This document shows, in pieces, positions 42,766-52,781 of a DNA stretch of 64,000 bases. Under the pieces are notes generated by a model. The model saw only the letters and a program-made list of their open reading frames with translations, had not been told where the DNA came from and searched no databases. A program made the position numbers and the translations under genes. Within the stretch, counting starts at the first letter, position 1, and every line of letters begins with the position of its first letter. Origin of the DNA: Platycnemis pennipes (Eukaryota; Arthropoda; Insecta; Odonata; Platycnemididae); the NCBI GenBank assembly GCA_933228895.1, contig OW121847.1, forward strand, positions 1,002,001 through 1,066,000, read 5' to 3'.

Positions 42766-43679
42766 AGGTCATGCATATAGATATTCGTAGCAGAATAGGA
42801 ATAAAATCGCCAAGTCCAAAGGAACATCTATGGACAGGAGTGAGCTTTTGCAAATGTACATGGTGCCTTTAAAAATCTCCTCAAGGGGGTGTGGCAGGGG
42901 GCATGCATTAATAAGGAAACACTACCCAATCTAATAAATAAGTAATAATAATCAACAAGATATATCCGTTATGCAATGAAACTGGATGAATCATTCACAA
43001 CCTAACTTTGCAAGGTCATTTATAACGTCCAGAAATAGGTTTTGAAGTAGTTATATCCCGATACGTTGATATTTTTTTATCCCATGTTCGAAAATATTTC
43101 TGCGTTGAATTCAATTGGGATACCAGTTTTTTTCGGAGAGAGGGTTCCGATTTTTACTCATTACAATGCCTAAATGTTGTAATTAAAAATTCACCATTTA
43201 GAGGCTTAAACTTAGAAGATTCTTATTCTGCTCCAAAAAAGTACTAAATTTCCGTAAATTTGAGCATTTCTTCATTGAAGAAAAACTGTGAGCCTAAAAT
43301 GTTGATTTTTAGGTCTGATTACTTCAGTAACCGAAGAGCATTGCTGTCGAACTGAAGTCAGTTTCGAATGTGCTATTACAATACCCTCCCTCGTATGACT
43401 ATTGAACGCGGGTGCCCGCGACGGAAAATCCTGTCTTATATGATGAAAGCCACAATTTTGATTGTAACCTGGAAAGGGAAAGGACGAAATAATGCAGAAG
43501 ACACATTCTGCATGATTATTAACGGGATTTCCTTAAGTTAATGTTTTATGCGATGAAAACTATAATTAGAACTGGAATGCCTATTGAAACTTAGTGGAAA
43601 GTTGTCCAAGCCGGGTAAATATCCCATACATAGGCATGTATTTTTCCAATTATTAATATGTTATTGACGTCTTAGGAGA
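42766..43679. other. Unassigned interior of the long-TIR element
   Basis: AT-rich. A scrap reading GTGTGGCAGGGGGCATGCATTA at 42890-42912 is a LINE 3' UTR fragment. Nothing else is recognised. Confidence 0.4.
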
Positions 43680-43920
43680 AGTTATCTGTGTCAACCTTAC
43701 GCATGAGGTTCAGCCTTTTCATCAACCTACTGCTAGATAGCGATTCCTATCCCAGTTCCTCTAATAACTTGGAGACAATGCTGAATTTATCTAAACATAT
43801 TTTTACAAACCTACCTGACTTTGTCTGTACGCGATCCCATATACTAGCAGCATACTCGATGTGCGGTCCTACTAGTGAGAAATAACAGTGTTCTTTTACC
43901 ATTCATCACTTTACAATGTA
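43680..43920 (-). pseudogene. LINE (CR1-like) C-terminal fragment
   Basis: The minus strand encodes EHCYFSLVGPHIEYAASIWD, then SGRFVKICLDKF and KLLEELG, a stop, then ESLSSSRL, which is the HLEYAASVWDP...RFV...LGWESLS.RR region of CR1-like LINEs. One stop interrupts it, and both ends are truncated. Confidence 0.75.
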
Positions 43921-44071
43921 CTCTGAATGTATATATTAATTGATGAGTGTGTAATATCTAGGAAAGTAAACCAAAACCACCCACTATCTTGGCTAATGCT
44001 GACTTCTTGAAATGTATAAATTGAGTTGAGCAGTTCCTGTTTCATACCACCATAATAAGCCTTACTGGGGG

Positions 44072-44328
44072 CAATCACCCCCCCCCCCCCCCCCCAGAAT
44101 TTGCCCCGGGCCCTTGAGAAATGAGTCTTCATCAATAAAAAATAAATTTCACTTGTATCCAGCTTGCCTATTCCCTTCTGACGTATATTCTACCACCTTC
44201 ATATGCACTTTTAGCGGAATTCTAATCTCTACCCCCTCCTATTCGCAAAAAAATGCGGGCCCTTTTCATAGGAGCCGGGCCCTTTTCAAGGTTGGCCCCT
44301 CCCAGCGAAAATAGTTCCGACGCCCCTG
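44072..44328 (-). mobile_element. hAT-type MITE, family 1, copy c
   Basis: On the minus strand it starts CAGGGGCGTCGGAAC at 44328 and shares the GGGCCC and GAATTCCGCTAAAAGTGC interior with the other copies. It ends in a run of about 18 G and lacks the normal CGACGCCGCTG terminus. It interrupts the right arm of the long-TIR element, as the left arm is uninterrupted at GCTCGGTAAGGCT. Confidence 0.7.
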
Positions 44329-45279
44329 ATACCGAGCAAATAAATGTTTCCTTTCGGCTCGTGAGATTGTTAGCTCTCAGAGAAAATTGAGCCGTGACTA
44401 CTTTATGGCCTCTAATGCCTTTCTTGGCTACTACTTTTACAACATGTTCTGGTACATTTGCCGCTAATAAATAGAAGGTATTATTTCCTCTGGTGGGTGC
44501 TGTTACCAATTGATGCATTGAGTGTGTAGTGAAGGTACACAATAGTGACTCGCGGAGCTCCTTGTCTTTTACTCCGGTGATAAACCAATTCGTGTCTCAG
44601 TCTATGGACAGAAGTATGAAATGTCCACATATTATGATGTTTCGATCGTTTCCGCGCGAATGTAGTTTACTGCTCTTGCTCTCCAGGCCTGAAACTGAAC
44701 TGCCGTCGCTATCAGGCGGTCTATAATATACACATATAAAGAATCTTTTGGCTTTAGGCTGTCGAAGTGAACACCATACGCTCTTTAACCGACTCTCAGA
44801 TTAGAACTCCCAATTATTGGTGTAGTAATCCTTAGCTGCAATAAAGAAGAACATATAGGAGTCACTAAGAGGAACGTAGCTTTCTTGTCACGTGCATCGA
44901 AAACACTTACTAAAATAATCAGCCGAAGAATGGAAGGAAAGATTGGAGGAAACCTGTCGGAGAACCTATAAATGGTAAATGATTTTGGAAAATATTCATT
45001 ATCTGCGATTTCGTTTGATAACCAACTTTCTGTCCCTATACTTACATCCGAATCGGTGCCTTTAATGATATGGTAGCATTAAACTACTTTATTTTTATAC
45101 TACGGCAGTTTAGTGTCACCAAATATATTATTTCACCATTTAGCAACTTCTCTGGTCGTTGATAGTAACCTCCATTAGCCTCCTTAGGAAAACTAATTGT
45201 CAATAATTTGTCACCACTGAAAAATTACTTCTGAAATTCCTCATCTTTCTCGTGACTCATGTGAAAGCCTCCATCAACT

Positions 45280-45740
45280 AGCCATTTCACAACGTGGAAT
45301 GGAATAAGATGTTCAAGATACTGAAAGCAGTTGAGATGGACTACAACGACAAATAAATACTCTGTCGCCTCCGCAAGAATCAGGTCACAACAGTACGAAT
45401 GATTGATGGAAGGAAAATAGAAGCCAAAACAAATGAGGAGTTAGACAAAGATAGAGCTTCTTGCCATTATTATTTGATATAATATATAACAAAAAGAAGC
45501 AAAACGAGAAGCAGAAGAAATTGGTATAAAAGTAATCAAGGTTAATGTTGAAGAACTAAACATGCTTCCGGTTCGCAGATGGCTATCGCAGTTCTAACAG
45601 AAAGGCAAGTGGACCTGTAAACATCTTGGAATATTACGGACCTAGTAATTTAGGAAATTAATATGAGAATCAACAAAAAGAAAGGAGCGAGGCACTCTAT
45701 GGATCAGAGACATGGAGCATCGAACATTGAGATCCCAGGA
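45280..45740 (+). pseudogene. LINE (RTE-like) RT fragment
   Basis: The plus strand reads WNKMFKILKAVEMDYNDK, then LCRLRKNQVTTVRMIDGRK, resembling the W..MF.ILK..G.D..D..LI..LY..Q....R block of RTE-like RT. Near 45690, ALYGSETWSIEH matches the later LYGSETW block. The catalytic motif region is missing and frames shift repeatedly. It straddles the junction between the insert and the preserved right arm. Confidence 0.5.
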
Positions 45741-46138
45741 TAAGACTCGCACGGTCTGTCTTTTCCCGCTCTCTTTTTCGAAACTCGCCCTCTCAGGTAG
45801 CAACGTTGCCACATCCCATCCGCTTTTTACGCGAAAAATAGGAAAATCCTTAATTTTCATCGTAGAGCATCAATCAAAAAACGTTTTTCGACGTCTTGGA
45901 ATGAACGATACAACGAAGAAGATAGATTGTTGATACGTTCCAAAGTTTATAACTTCGATAAACCATGTCTAGTGGTCAATTTCCCCGAGGACCCCACCCG
46001 CTGGGAAAGGTCTACCTAAGCTGAGCTCTCGGGATGGGCGAGGGTCGATTTTCGAGGAGACCGAGGGTGGACCCTCGGCCCTGACCTCCGTCCCACTAGC
46101 TACCTGAACGACGGCCCCGCTAAACTACCATTAACCAA

Positions 46139-47458
46139 ATTGGTTGTTAATACATGCATTATGCACTCCAGACAACTCTACAATATTTCACCTTACTATC
46201 CCTTTGCAATGATGCGTATTGCGTTCTCTTATAGTACGGGGAAAAATTACATTTTGAATCTATCAGTACGACAATCTCTCTCTTTCTAATCTTATTAATC
46301 CGGTTGAATCTAAACCAATACGCTTGTTTTTAATAGGTATGTGCCTAACCTATCTTCAGTAAAGCTATCCGTTTTAAATTTCTATAATAGATTTAAAATG
46401 TGGCTCACAAGAGATATTTATGTGCAAGAAGTACAATCTCGCCTTGCATTATCGTTATTTCTTGGTTTTAATTTGTGAACGCGTGAGTTAAGTCCACAAA
46501 TTTTACCTGCAAAAATGTAGGATTGTTTTTCAATTATTAATGTTAATGAGACTAACATTTAATTTACATTTTTTGAATGAACTTCAAACTATAAAGTCAT
46601 TGTTATTTGGCAGTTGAAAACTAAATAAAAATCGTTCGAAGCATTGTAATAGTCTCATTTTAATTATCCAATTTCAATTAATTATCAGTTTCAATTATCG
46701 CCCAACAATACGAAAACTCAATATTTTGCAATTGTTCTAAATAGCAATGTCAAAATATGAAACTAACGACACGATATTTCGTATTAAAAAAACAAATTGG
46801 TGTGAATAAATAGCATAAAAATTAGTTTGTGGAGGTTTTGAAAGAAATAGGTTGATCCTTTTCTCGACGCCCAGACACACAGTGGAATATCTCGCCAAGA
46901 TCGCTCAGACCCTCCGTCAACCTTCCACACTGCTCTTCGAGCGAGGATGAAACTTGATCGCTTAGAGATAAGGAAGCCCTCCCCCCTCCGCCTCTCCCTC
47001 TCGGAGGCGAGATGAAGCGGTGGAATGGGGAGAGGAGGGGAAGATTGGGCGGGAAAAATATGAGGGGAACGCCTCAGCTTGCGTTTAGTTCGGTGAACGC
47101 GATGCATCGTCTCGCAATTTTAGATGCTGCAGGAATGGGTCGTAAGACCAGCACATGGCATTAGTCTCTTCTTTAATATGTAGGATTATAAATTGGCTGT
47201 GTCGAAGGAATTTTCCATTTACGTTCATACACCGCTGCGATAGGCGTTCAAAAACGCATAAAAACAGTAAAGTTTAACATGCGATTTCTTGATTTTTCAA
47301 GGCTCAGAGAAGATATTTCCTCGATAGGACCAAATACTCAACCTTTGCGCATAATATAATGAAAACAAAATGGACGTATCTATCATAATACGAGCATGGC
47401 ATTTAAAATAAAAATAGTCTGCAGCGGCATTATTTGGCGAGGTGTTGAACACCCTTAA
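46139..47458 (+). mobile_element. TTAA element copy 2, right part with intact right end
   Basis: It aligns with 9666-10995 of copy 1, with a 10-bp deletion in the GC-rich CGGAGCG tract near 47000 and scattered substitutions. It ends GTTGAACACCC (47444-47454) then TTAA (47455-47458). The TTAA belongs to an inverted Penelope fragment that follows, so the target was a TTAA inside Penelope sequence. Confidence 0.85.
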
Positions 47459-47578
47459 GGGCCAATTCTATTTCCCTCTCCTGGTATCCATTTTGGCGGA
47501 ATGTTTTGCGGAGGCGGTTGATTTCTTCATTAAGGCTATCCTCGTCCTTGCGGGTGAAATCACCCGCTGCCTTGCGCA
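47459..47578 (-). repeat. Inverted self-fragment at the Penelope 5' side, with junction hairpin
   Basis: The minus strand of 47459-47548 matches 49108-49193 of the same element (DSLNEEIN.LRKTFRQNGYQE). Directly after it, GCGGGTGAAATCACCCGC at 47550-47567 is a hairpin with 7-8 bp stems, at the point where the orientation reverses. Confidence 0.85.
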
Positions 47579-47584
47579 TCATGA

Positions 47585-49801
47585 GGAGGGCTAGTGTGGC
47601 TCTGGTCAGAGAACGCATCCATGACAAAAGAAGAGCATTGGACACGAATGTAAGGAATGTAAAGGCACTTCATCTCCGACTTTCCTCCTTCCTCTCTCCT
47701 CTGGACTGGGATTACATCGACAAAGCCACAGTCGCCCAAGAAGAACTGCTTCTCCGTAACAACACAGCCAAGCAGAAGGGAAAATTTTCCCACCTGAACC
47801 AACGGAAGGCGGCAACCGGAGGGACTGACCACAAGCGGATTATTGTCAACCTGTCAGCAGAAGTTCTTGACAAGCCCGCAGTATCAGTCCTGTGTAAAGG
47901 ACTCAACTTTGCTCCGACGCCTAAGACAATTCCCTACGCTGATATCATGGGAGGAATAGAGCAGGCCATCCGGAAACTCCCGGGAGATGCTGCAGAAGAA
48001 GTCAGGGGTGAAGTTGTAATGGTCCTAAAAAGGGCCGTTCCGCCAAAATCAAACCCAACAAGAGAGGAGCGGGCAGCACTCCGGCGACTAAGAGAAAACC
48101 GTGACATCGCTATTCTGCCTGCGGACGAAGGCAATGCCACACTCATCATGAGAGCTGATGGTTTCCACCAAAAAATCCAATTCCACCAATGATATCCTCC
48201 GGGACCCTGCATACAGGCCTCTACCGCGGGATCCAACCGAGAGCAGAGTAAGGAAAACCGTCGCCCCTATCAAACAAGCTGGACTCTCAGATGACGAAAG
48301 GAGAAACCTGGTGCCGCAAGCCGCAGTCCCCCCGAGACTGTACGGCCTGCCAAAAAAACACAAGGAGGGAAATCCCCAGAGGCCCATTTTGAGTGCTATC
48401 AGCTCGCCCACGTACAACTTGGCGAGGTATCTCACCGGCATCCTGTCGCCTTCAGTGGGGAAATGCGAACACCACATCAAGAATTCTGCAGAGTTCGTCA
48501 AAGTCCTACGCAACATCCGACTAGACCCTTCAGACATCCTAGTCAGCTTCGACGTGGTCTCCCTCTTCACACGTGTCCCACTGAAGGACACGCTCCACCT
48601 CCTGGAAGGCCACTTCGACCAAAAAATCATCAGTCTCTTCCAACACGTCCTGACGAATTCTTATTTCCAATATTCCGGGAAATTCTACGAACAGACGGAA
48701 GGCGTTGCTATGGGATCTCCTCTCTCACCAGCCATAGCTAACCTGTTTATGAAAAATTTTGAGGAAAGGGCCCTCGCCTCAGCATATCGGAAGCCGAAAT
48801 ACTTCTACCGCTATGTGGACGACACGTTCATCATGTGGCCACATGGTGTCGAAGCCCTTCAAGAGTTCCTTGACCACATGAATAACCAGCACCCCAACAT
48901 CAAGTTTACTATGGAGATGGAGAAAAACCACTGCTTGCCCTTTCTTGACATCCTAGTGTACCGGAAGGAAGACGGATCGCTGGGTCACCGAGTATACCGG
49001 AAGCTGACTCATACGGATTTATATCTGAATGGAAAAAGACACCACCATCCCTCCCAGCGGAGTGCAGTACTGTCTACACTCATCCACAGGGCGCAATCCG
49101 TGGCGGACGAGGATAGCCTTAATGAAGAAATCAACCACCTACGCAAGACATTTCGCCAAAATGGATACCAGGAGAGGGAAATAGAACTGGCCCTTAAAAA
49201 GACTTTGGGCTCCCACCATCCAGAAAAAAGACAGGCCCCCGAAGAAGGACATTTGGCCCCGGAAAAGACCGACGAAGAGAGGGAAAAACCCTTAGCCAGA
49301 GCTTGTCTCCCGTATGTCTAAACCATTGCGGGGAAAATTTCAAGTATTCTCAAAAAGAGAAATATTGAGACTATCCACAAACCTCCGGGAAAGATCAGGA
49401 ACCAACTCGTCAGGGTCAAAGACGGATTGGGCCTCAAAACTCCCGGAATTTATCAGATTCCCTGCGAGTGTGGGGAGGTCTACATTGGAGAAACCGGCCG
49501 CACCATTGAAACCCGCATCAAGGAGCACCGGAGGTGCATCAGATTGGGATACCCTGAGAAGTCCGCCGTCGCCGAGCATAGCCTCAACAAGGACCATCTG
49601 ATTGCCTTCGACGACGCTAAATTACTTAGCAGATCCTATGGTTATTGGGACCGTTTAACCAAGGAGGCAATTGAAATTAGGTTAGAGGCGAAGAATTTTA
49701 ACCGCGACACAGGATACGCCCTCAGTAACGTGTGGAAGCCGGTGATCCGGAAGATACGAGAAGAGAGAGAGAGAGGATTGGAAAGAGCCAATCAGGAGTG
49801 A
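47585..49801 (+). pseudogene. Penelope-like RT and GIY-YIG endonuclease, one frameshift and one stop
   Basis: The N-terminal part (to about 48185) contains VLCKGLNFAPTPKTIPYADI and ILPADEGNATLIM, standard Penelope blocks. A one-base indel at an A6 run near 48172 shifts the frame. The next frame encodes RLYGLPKKHKEG, LVSFDVVSLFTRVPL, EGVAMGSPLSPAIANLFM and the catalytic FYRYVDDTFIMW, then LPFLDILVYR. A TAA at 49319-49321 interrupts the same frame just before KISSILKKRNIETI. The frame then continues to the GIY-YIG domain (GIYQIPCECGEVYIGETGRT, IKEH, AEHSLNKDH) and stops at 49801. RT copies RNA and GIY-YIG nicks the target. All catalytic motifs look intact. Confidence 0.9.
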
Positions 49802-49903
49802 CCCTGCGGAGCAATTCACGTGTGACCTGAGAAGAGCCAATCAGGAGTGACCTGAGCCAAGGCAAAGAGTATATATACCGGCATTTTTCTTGGACCTGAC
49901 ACT

Positions 49904-49952
49904 CAACGCCCTGAGGACGATGCCAGTGTTAGCTGTCGAAACGTCGGCCTTA
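49904..49952 (+). ncRNA. Hammerhead-ribozyme-like motif in Penelope 3' region
   Basis: The order CAACGCC, CTGAGGA (49911-49917), a 20-nt segment, GAAAC (49938-49942), GTC (49943-49945), GGCCTTA follows the minimal type I hammerhead layout reported from Penelope-like elements: core CUGANGA and GAAA, a very short stem III, and GUC before the cleavage site. Stem I can form from CAACGCC with GGCCTTA, with one internal mismatch. Stem II is weak as written (GATG against TGTC with wobble pairs), so activity is doubtful. Confidence 0.5.
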
Positions 49953-50696
49953 GCCGTTTCCCTGACCCGGTGGAGAACCCGTGAAGACTTCACCAGCATT
50001 CTACGCCGGAAAAAAACAAGATCCTACACGGTAACTGGATGTTCCGAAGCAGAAATACTTTTAAATATTAAGCCCAGAACTCTGATGACAATACTAAAAC
50101 CTCCAAAGGAGAGTTATTACCTAGCAGTACATAGTGCTACATAGAGGAGGTGCAGACTCTCACTCCACTCACTGTGCAATGCACGTCAGTTCATCAGCGC
50201 AGAAGCCAACACCCCCCGTGATGGTGCAGCAGTCGCCAGTGCTAGGCTCACCTGGGACCACTGCTATTCAACCTATTTATAAATGATATCACAATGGCCT
50301 TAGATCCTATCCATTTTCTTTTATATGCAGATGACTTAAAGCTTTTTTTAACTATTCAATCAATTGAAGACCACCAAACCCAGCAGAACTGTCTTCACGG
50401 ACTAGAGGACTGATGCAAATCTAATTATTTAACTTTAAATTTAAAAAAAGTGCTACTCATGAATGAGTCATAACGAGTGTCATTTACTCAAAAATGAATA
50501 TTGAGTCCTTACAGAGGAGCCCATCTGATCATTCCATGGCCCAATTACCAAATATTAAAGATTTAGGAATTGTATTTGATACTCAATTAACATTTAATCA
50601 ACACTATAATTATGTTAAAATTAAATCATTTAAAATTCTTGGATTTATTTTCCGTCACTGTAAAATTTTTAACCGTATTTAACCATTTAAGCTGAC

Positions 50697-50817
50697 AGCC
50701 GGTGATCCGGAACATACAAGAAGAGAGAGAGAGGATTGGAAAGAGCCAATCAGGAGGGACCCTGCGGAGCAATTCACGTGTGACCTGAGCCAAGGCAAAG
50801 AGTATATATACCGGCAT
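50697..50817 (+). mobile_element. Penelope 3' fragment inserted in a LINE
   Basis: Matches 49738-49889 (GCCGGTGATCCGGAA ... AGTATATATACCGGCAT) with an internal deletion of about 26-30 bp that removes one of two GAGCCAATCAGGAGTGACC copies. It stops exactly at CCGGCAT, before the hammerhead-like motif. Confidence 0.85.
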
Positions 50818-51498
50818 CATTAGTAGTCAGGTCACTTTGTGAATACTGCTCCACAGTCACCATATTATAATCTTCAAATTAATTTAATAGAAAGTGTTGA
50901 AAGAAAATTTGTTCCCAAAATTGCTTATAAATTCAACCTTTGCGGAACTCCCTATAGCTATCATGGAGCCCTTCATTTACCTACTTAACCTCATCTCCTT
51001 ACGTAAACATCGGAAAATTAATGACATAATATTCCTTTACAAACTAATGAATAATATGATTGATTTTTCAGAACTTCTAAGTGCCATATACACCAGAGTC
51101 CCAAAACATAATACAAGCTTTGATTCACTTTTTGACATCCGATACCAGGCACAAAATCATGCTTACTACTCTCCTTTTAGTCAGATTTTGAGAGATGCCA
51201 ATAGCTGTAACAATATTGATCTATAAAATACCTCATTATCTTCTCTCAAAAATTTGTTATCAAAACTACGTGAAGAATGTCTATGGGTTATCATTTGGGT
51301 TTTAAATATATGGTGAAGTCACGTGAATTTCTTCATGTAAACTGTGAGACATTAAATATCAAGTAAAGTCGTCTGTATAAGTTTATGTAAACTGTGAGAC
51401 ATGTCAATTTCCACAATAATATTATTGAAACTGTTGTATCAGATATATTATAATGTAATTTTTTAATTTCTCTTAATCCTTCATATATTTTCATATCT

Positions 51499-51817
51499 TT
51501 AACCCTTTTACTGCCAGCCCCTTTAAAGAAGACTGTGCGAAAAATGCCAAGCCCATTATGCCCAGCCAATGGGCAAGCTCATTAAGATATATTATAAGCA
51601 CTTAATATTAATATATGAATTTTTTTTTTAATTTTGATCATATATTTTCACTTTTTAAGAGGATGAAAAAATTATTCATGCTGTCTCTGATTTGAATTAA
51701 TTGTAACCATTACAAATACATGATGATGTAATGTAGGTGGGCCGATATATCGGCCCCTTGGCAGTTTTCGCACAACCATAGAGGGCCGATATATCGGCCC
51801 ACTGGCAGTAAAACTTT
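51499..51817. mobile_element. TTAA-type MITE with twin GGCCGATATATCGGCC palindromes
   Basis: The left end is TTAA CCCTTTTACTGCCAG and the right end CTGGCAGTAAAA (51802-51813), giving a 12-bp perfect TIR. TGTGCGAAAAATGCCAAG near 51533 and CTTGGCAGTTTTCGCACA near 51757 form subterminal inverted repeats with one mismatch. GGGCCGATATATCGGCCC occurs at 51739-51756 and 51783-51800, each an 18-bp perfect palindrome. The CCC start after TTAA suggests a piggyBac-derived MITE. The right TTAA is degraded (TTTGTTA). Confidence 0.7.
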
Positions 51818-51880
51818 GTTAGGTTTTCATTTTTCTCTATGTATTGTAAATTAATAAAATTATTATTATTATTATTATTA

Positions 51881-52326
51881 GGAGCATAATTTTGTTCTAA
51901 GCTTTGTCAGCCGATACTTGCTGGGCAAATGGATACAAAATAAATTACAATGAAGAGTCGAGGAATAGATCCCGAAAGTGAAATCTCCTTTGTAATCAGT
52001 AGCAGGCATGAGATCGGAGGCTGGGACATGGACCCCACAGTGCCCAAGGACATTAGGTTGTAAACAAATCAACAGCGGAGGGGAGAAACACAGGCGAGGG
52101 ACCACGCACAACAATGCACATCCTCCGTTTTTGACTTCATCCATCATTCCTCAGTTTTTTGCACAATTTAATCTCTCAGTTCCAGGTTGTAAATTCAAGA
52201 ATTTTTAATTCAATATTTCTAGCCACGTACAGACCAAGTTTAACTCAGGAACTAGTTACAAGTAAAAAGTAAAATAAGTAACACAAAAGTAAAATAATTT
52301 CAAAAGGGAAGTAAAGAGGTAATTAT
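51881..52326. other. Spacer between LINE tail and NDUFB11 3' end
   Basis: No element or gene is recognised. Short open frames on both strands show no family features. Confidence 0.45.
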
Positions 52327-52332
52327 TTTATT
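52327..52332 (-). terminator. Candidate polyadenylation signal of NDUFB11
   Basis: AATAAA on the minus strand, about 87 bp downstream of the NDUFB11 stop codon. Confidence 0.55.
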
Positions 52333-52418
52333 TACTCTTTTAGTGTCTACGCAAAAGTCTTCACATCAAAACCTTAAGAATAGTGTTCAATGAAATAACA
52401 CTTGAAATAGGCTAGTGA

Positions 52419-52781
52419 CTAAATTATGATCTCAGTGTCTCCCAGTTCTTCGTCAGAAGGAAGATCGATCCCAGCTGGGTCAACGTAGCTGGGGTCAATC
52501 AAGGGAAGCCCATTCTGCTCCCGGAAGCGAAGCTGAAGGTATGCCTCCCTCTGTGCCCAATCTCTCAGCCTGAGGGAACACCAAGAGATGTTAGATCCCC
52601 GAGCAGAAGCTGTGACACATTTCCAGATCAACAACCATCAGTCTTACTTGTAATCAGGCATGTAGGTGAAGAAAAAGCCTCCAATCACAATACATAACGT
52701 CACCGAGAAGAACATAGTAGCATGGGCAGAATTTTTGTCATGAGCTTCATTTTTCATATCATATCCAAACGACATCCAATT
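52419..52781 (-). CDS. NDUFB11: NDUFB11, complex I subunit B11, last two exons
   Basis: An accessory subunit of the membrane arm of NADH:ubiquinone oxidoreductase in the inner mitochondrial membrane. The exon at 52781-52648 follows an acceptor ...TTACAG and encodes NWMSFGYDMKNEAHDKN, then a single membrane helix (MFFSVTLCIVIGGFFFTYMP) and DYK. A GTAAGA donor at 52647 and CCCTCAG acceptor at 52570 bound a 78-bp intron, splitting the Lys codon. The last exon (52569-52419) encodes LRDWAQREAYLQLR, EQNGLPLI, YVDP, LPSDEELGDTEIII and a TAG stop. The YMPD....WA.REA..L.R..NGLP motif is diagnostic. About 94 of the family's roughly 150 codons are present. The upstream exon(s) with the targeting peptide are not securely found. 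Confidence 0.93.

Larger units (their letters stand above)
36573..46136. mobile_element. 9.56-kb long-TIR (foldback-like) element inside TTAA copy 2
   Basis: It starts GGTTAATGGTAGTTTAGCGG and ends with the reverse complement. It interrupts sequence that is continuous in copy 1 (around 9666). Flanks GAATTGGT (36565-36572) and AAATTGGT (46137-46144) make an 8-bp target duplication with one mismatch. The arms are about 1 kb of matching inverted sequence; the right arm holds extra insertions. The interior is filled with LINE fragments and one nearly whole LINE. No transposase for the element itself is recognised. Superfamily is uncertain: 8 bp would suit hAT or P-like elements, but the TIR does not identify either. 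Confidence 0.75.
44045..46136 (-). repeat. Right arm of the long-TIR element, expanded by insertions
   Basis: The inverted match to 36573-37562 is carried by 46136-45645, then 44757-44330, then 44072-44045. Two gaps are insertions: 44758-45644 (LINE-bearing) and a hAT-type MITE at 44072-44328. Confidence 0.75.
47459..50025 (+). mobile_element. Penelope-like retroelement 1, nearly complete
   Basis: The order is an inverted fragment of its own RT region (47459-47548), an N-terminal domain, RT, a GIY-YIG endonuclease, then a 3' region with a TATATATACCGGCAT sequence and a hammerhead-like motif. Base composition is less AT-rich than its surroundings. Penelope elements often occur as partly duplicated or inverted copies, as here. 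The coding region has only two visible lesions. The 3' limit near 50025 is approximate. Confidence 0.85.
50255..51880 (+). pseudogene. LINE (Jockey/CR1-group) RT remnant, interrupted
   Basis: The plus strand has the catalytic block FLLYADDLKLF at about 50310, then NYLTLNLKK and, in another frame, LPNIKDLGIVFDTQLTFNQH, which is the LGV.FD..L.F..H region. After a Penelope scrap (50697-50817) the C-terminal part resumes with a VRSLCEYCSTV-like segment. It ends with ATTATTATT at 51859-51880 as the 3' tail. A TTAA MITE lies in its 3' UTR. Stops and shifts are frequent. The upstream RT and endonuclease are missing. Confidence 0.7.
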
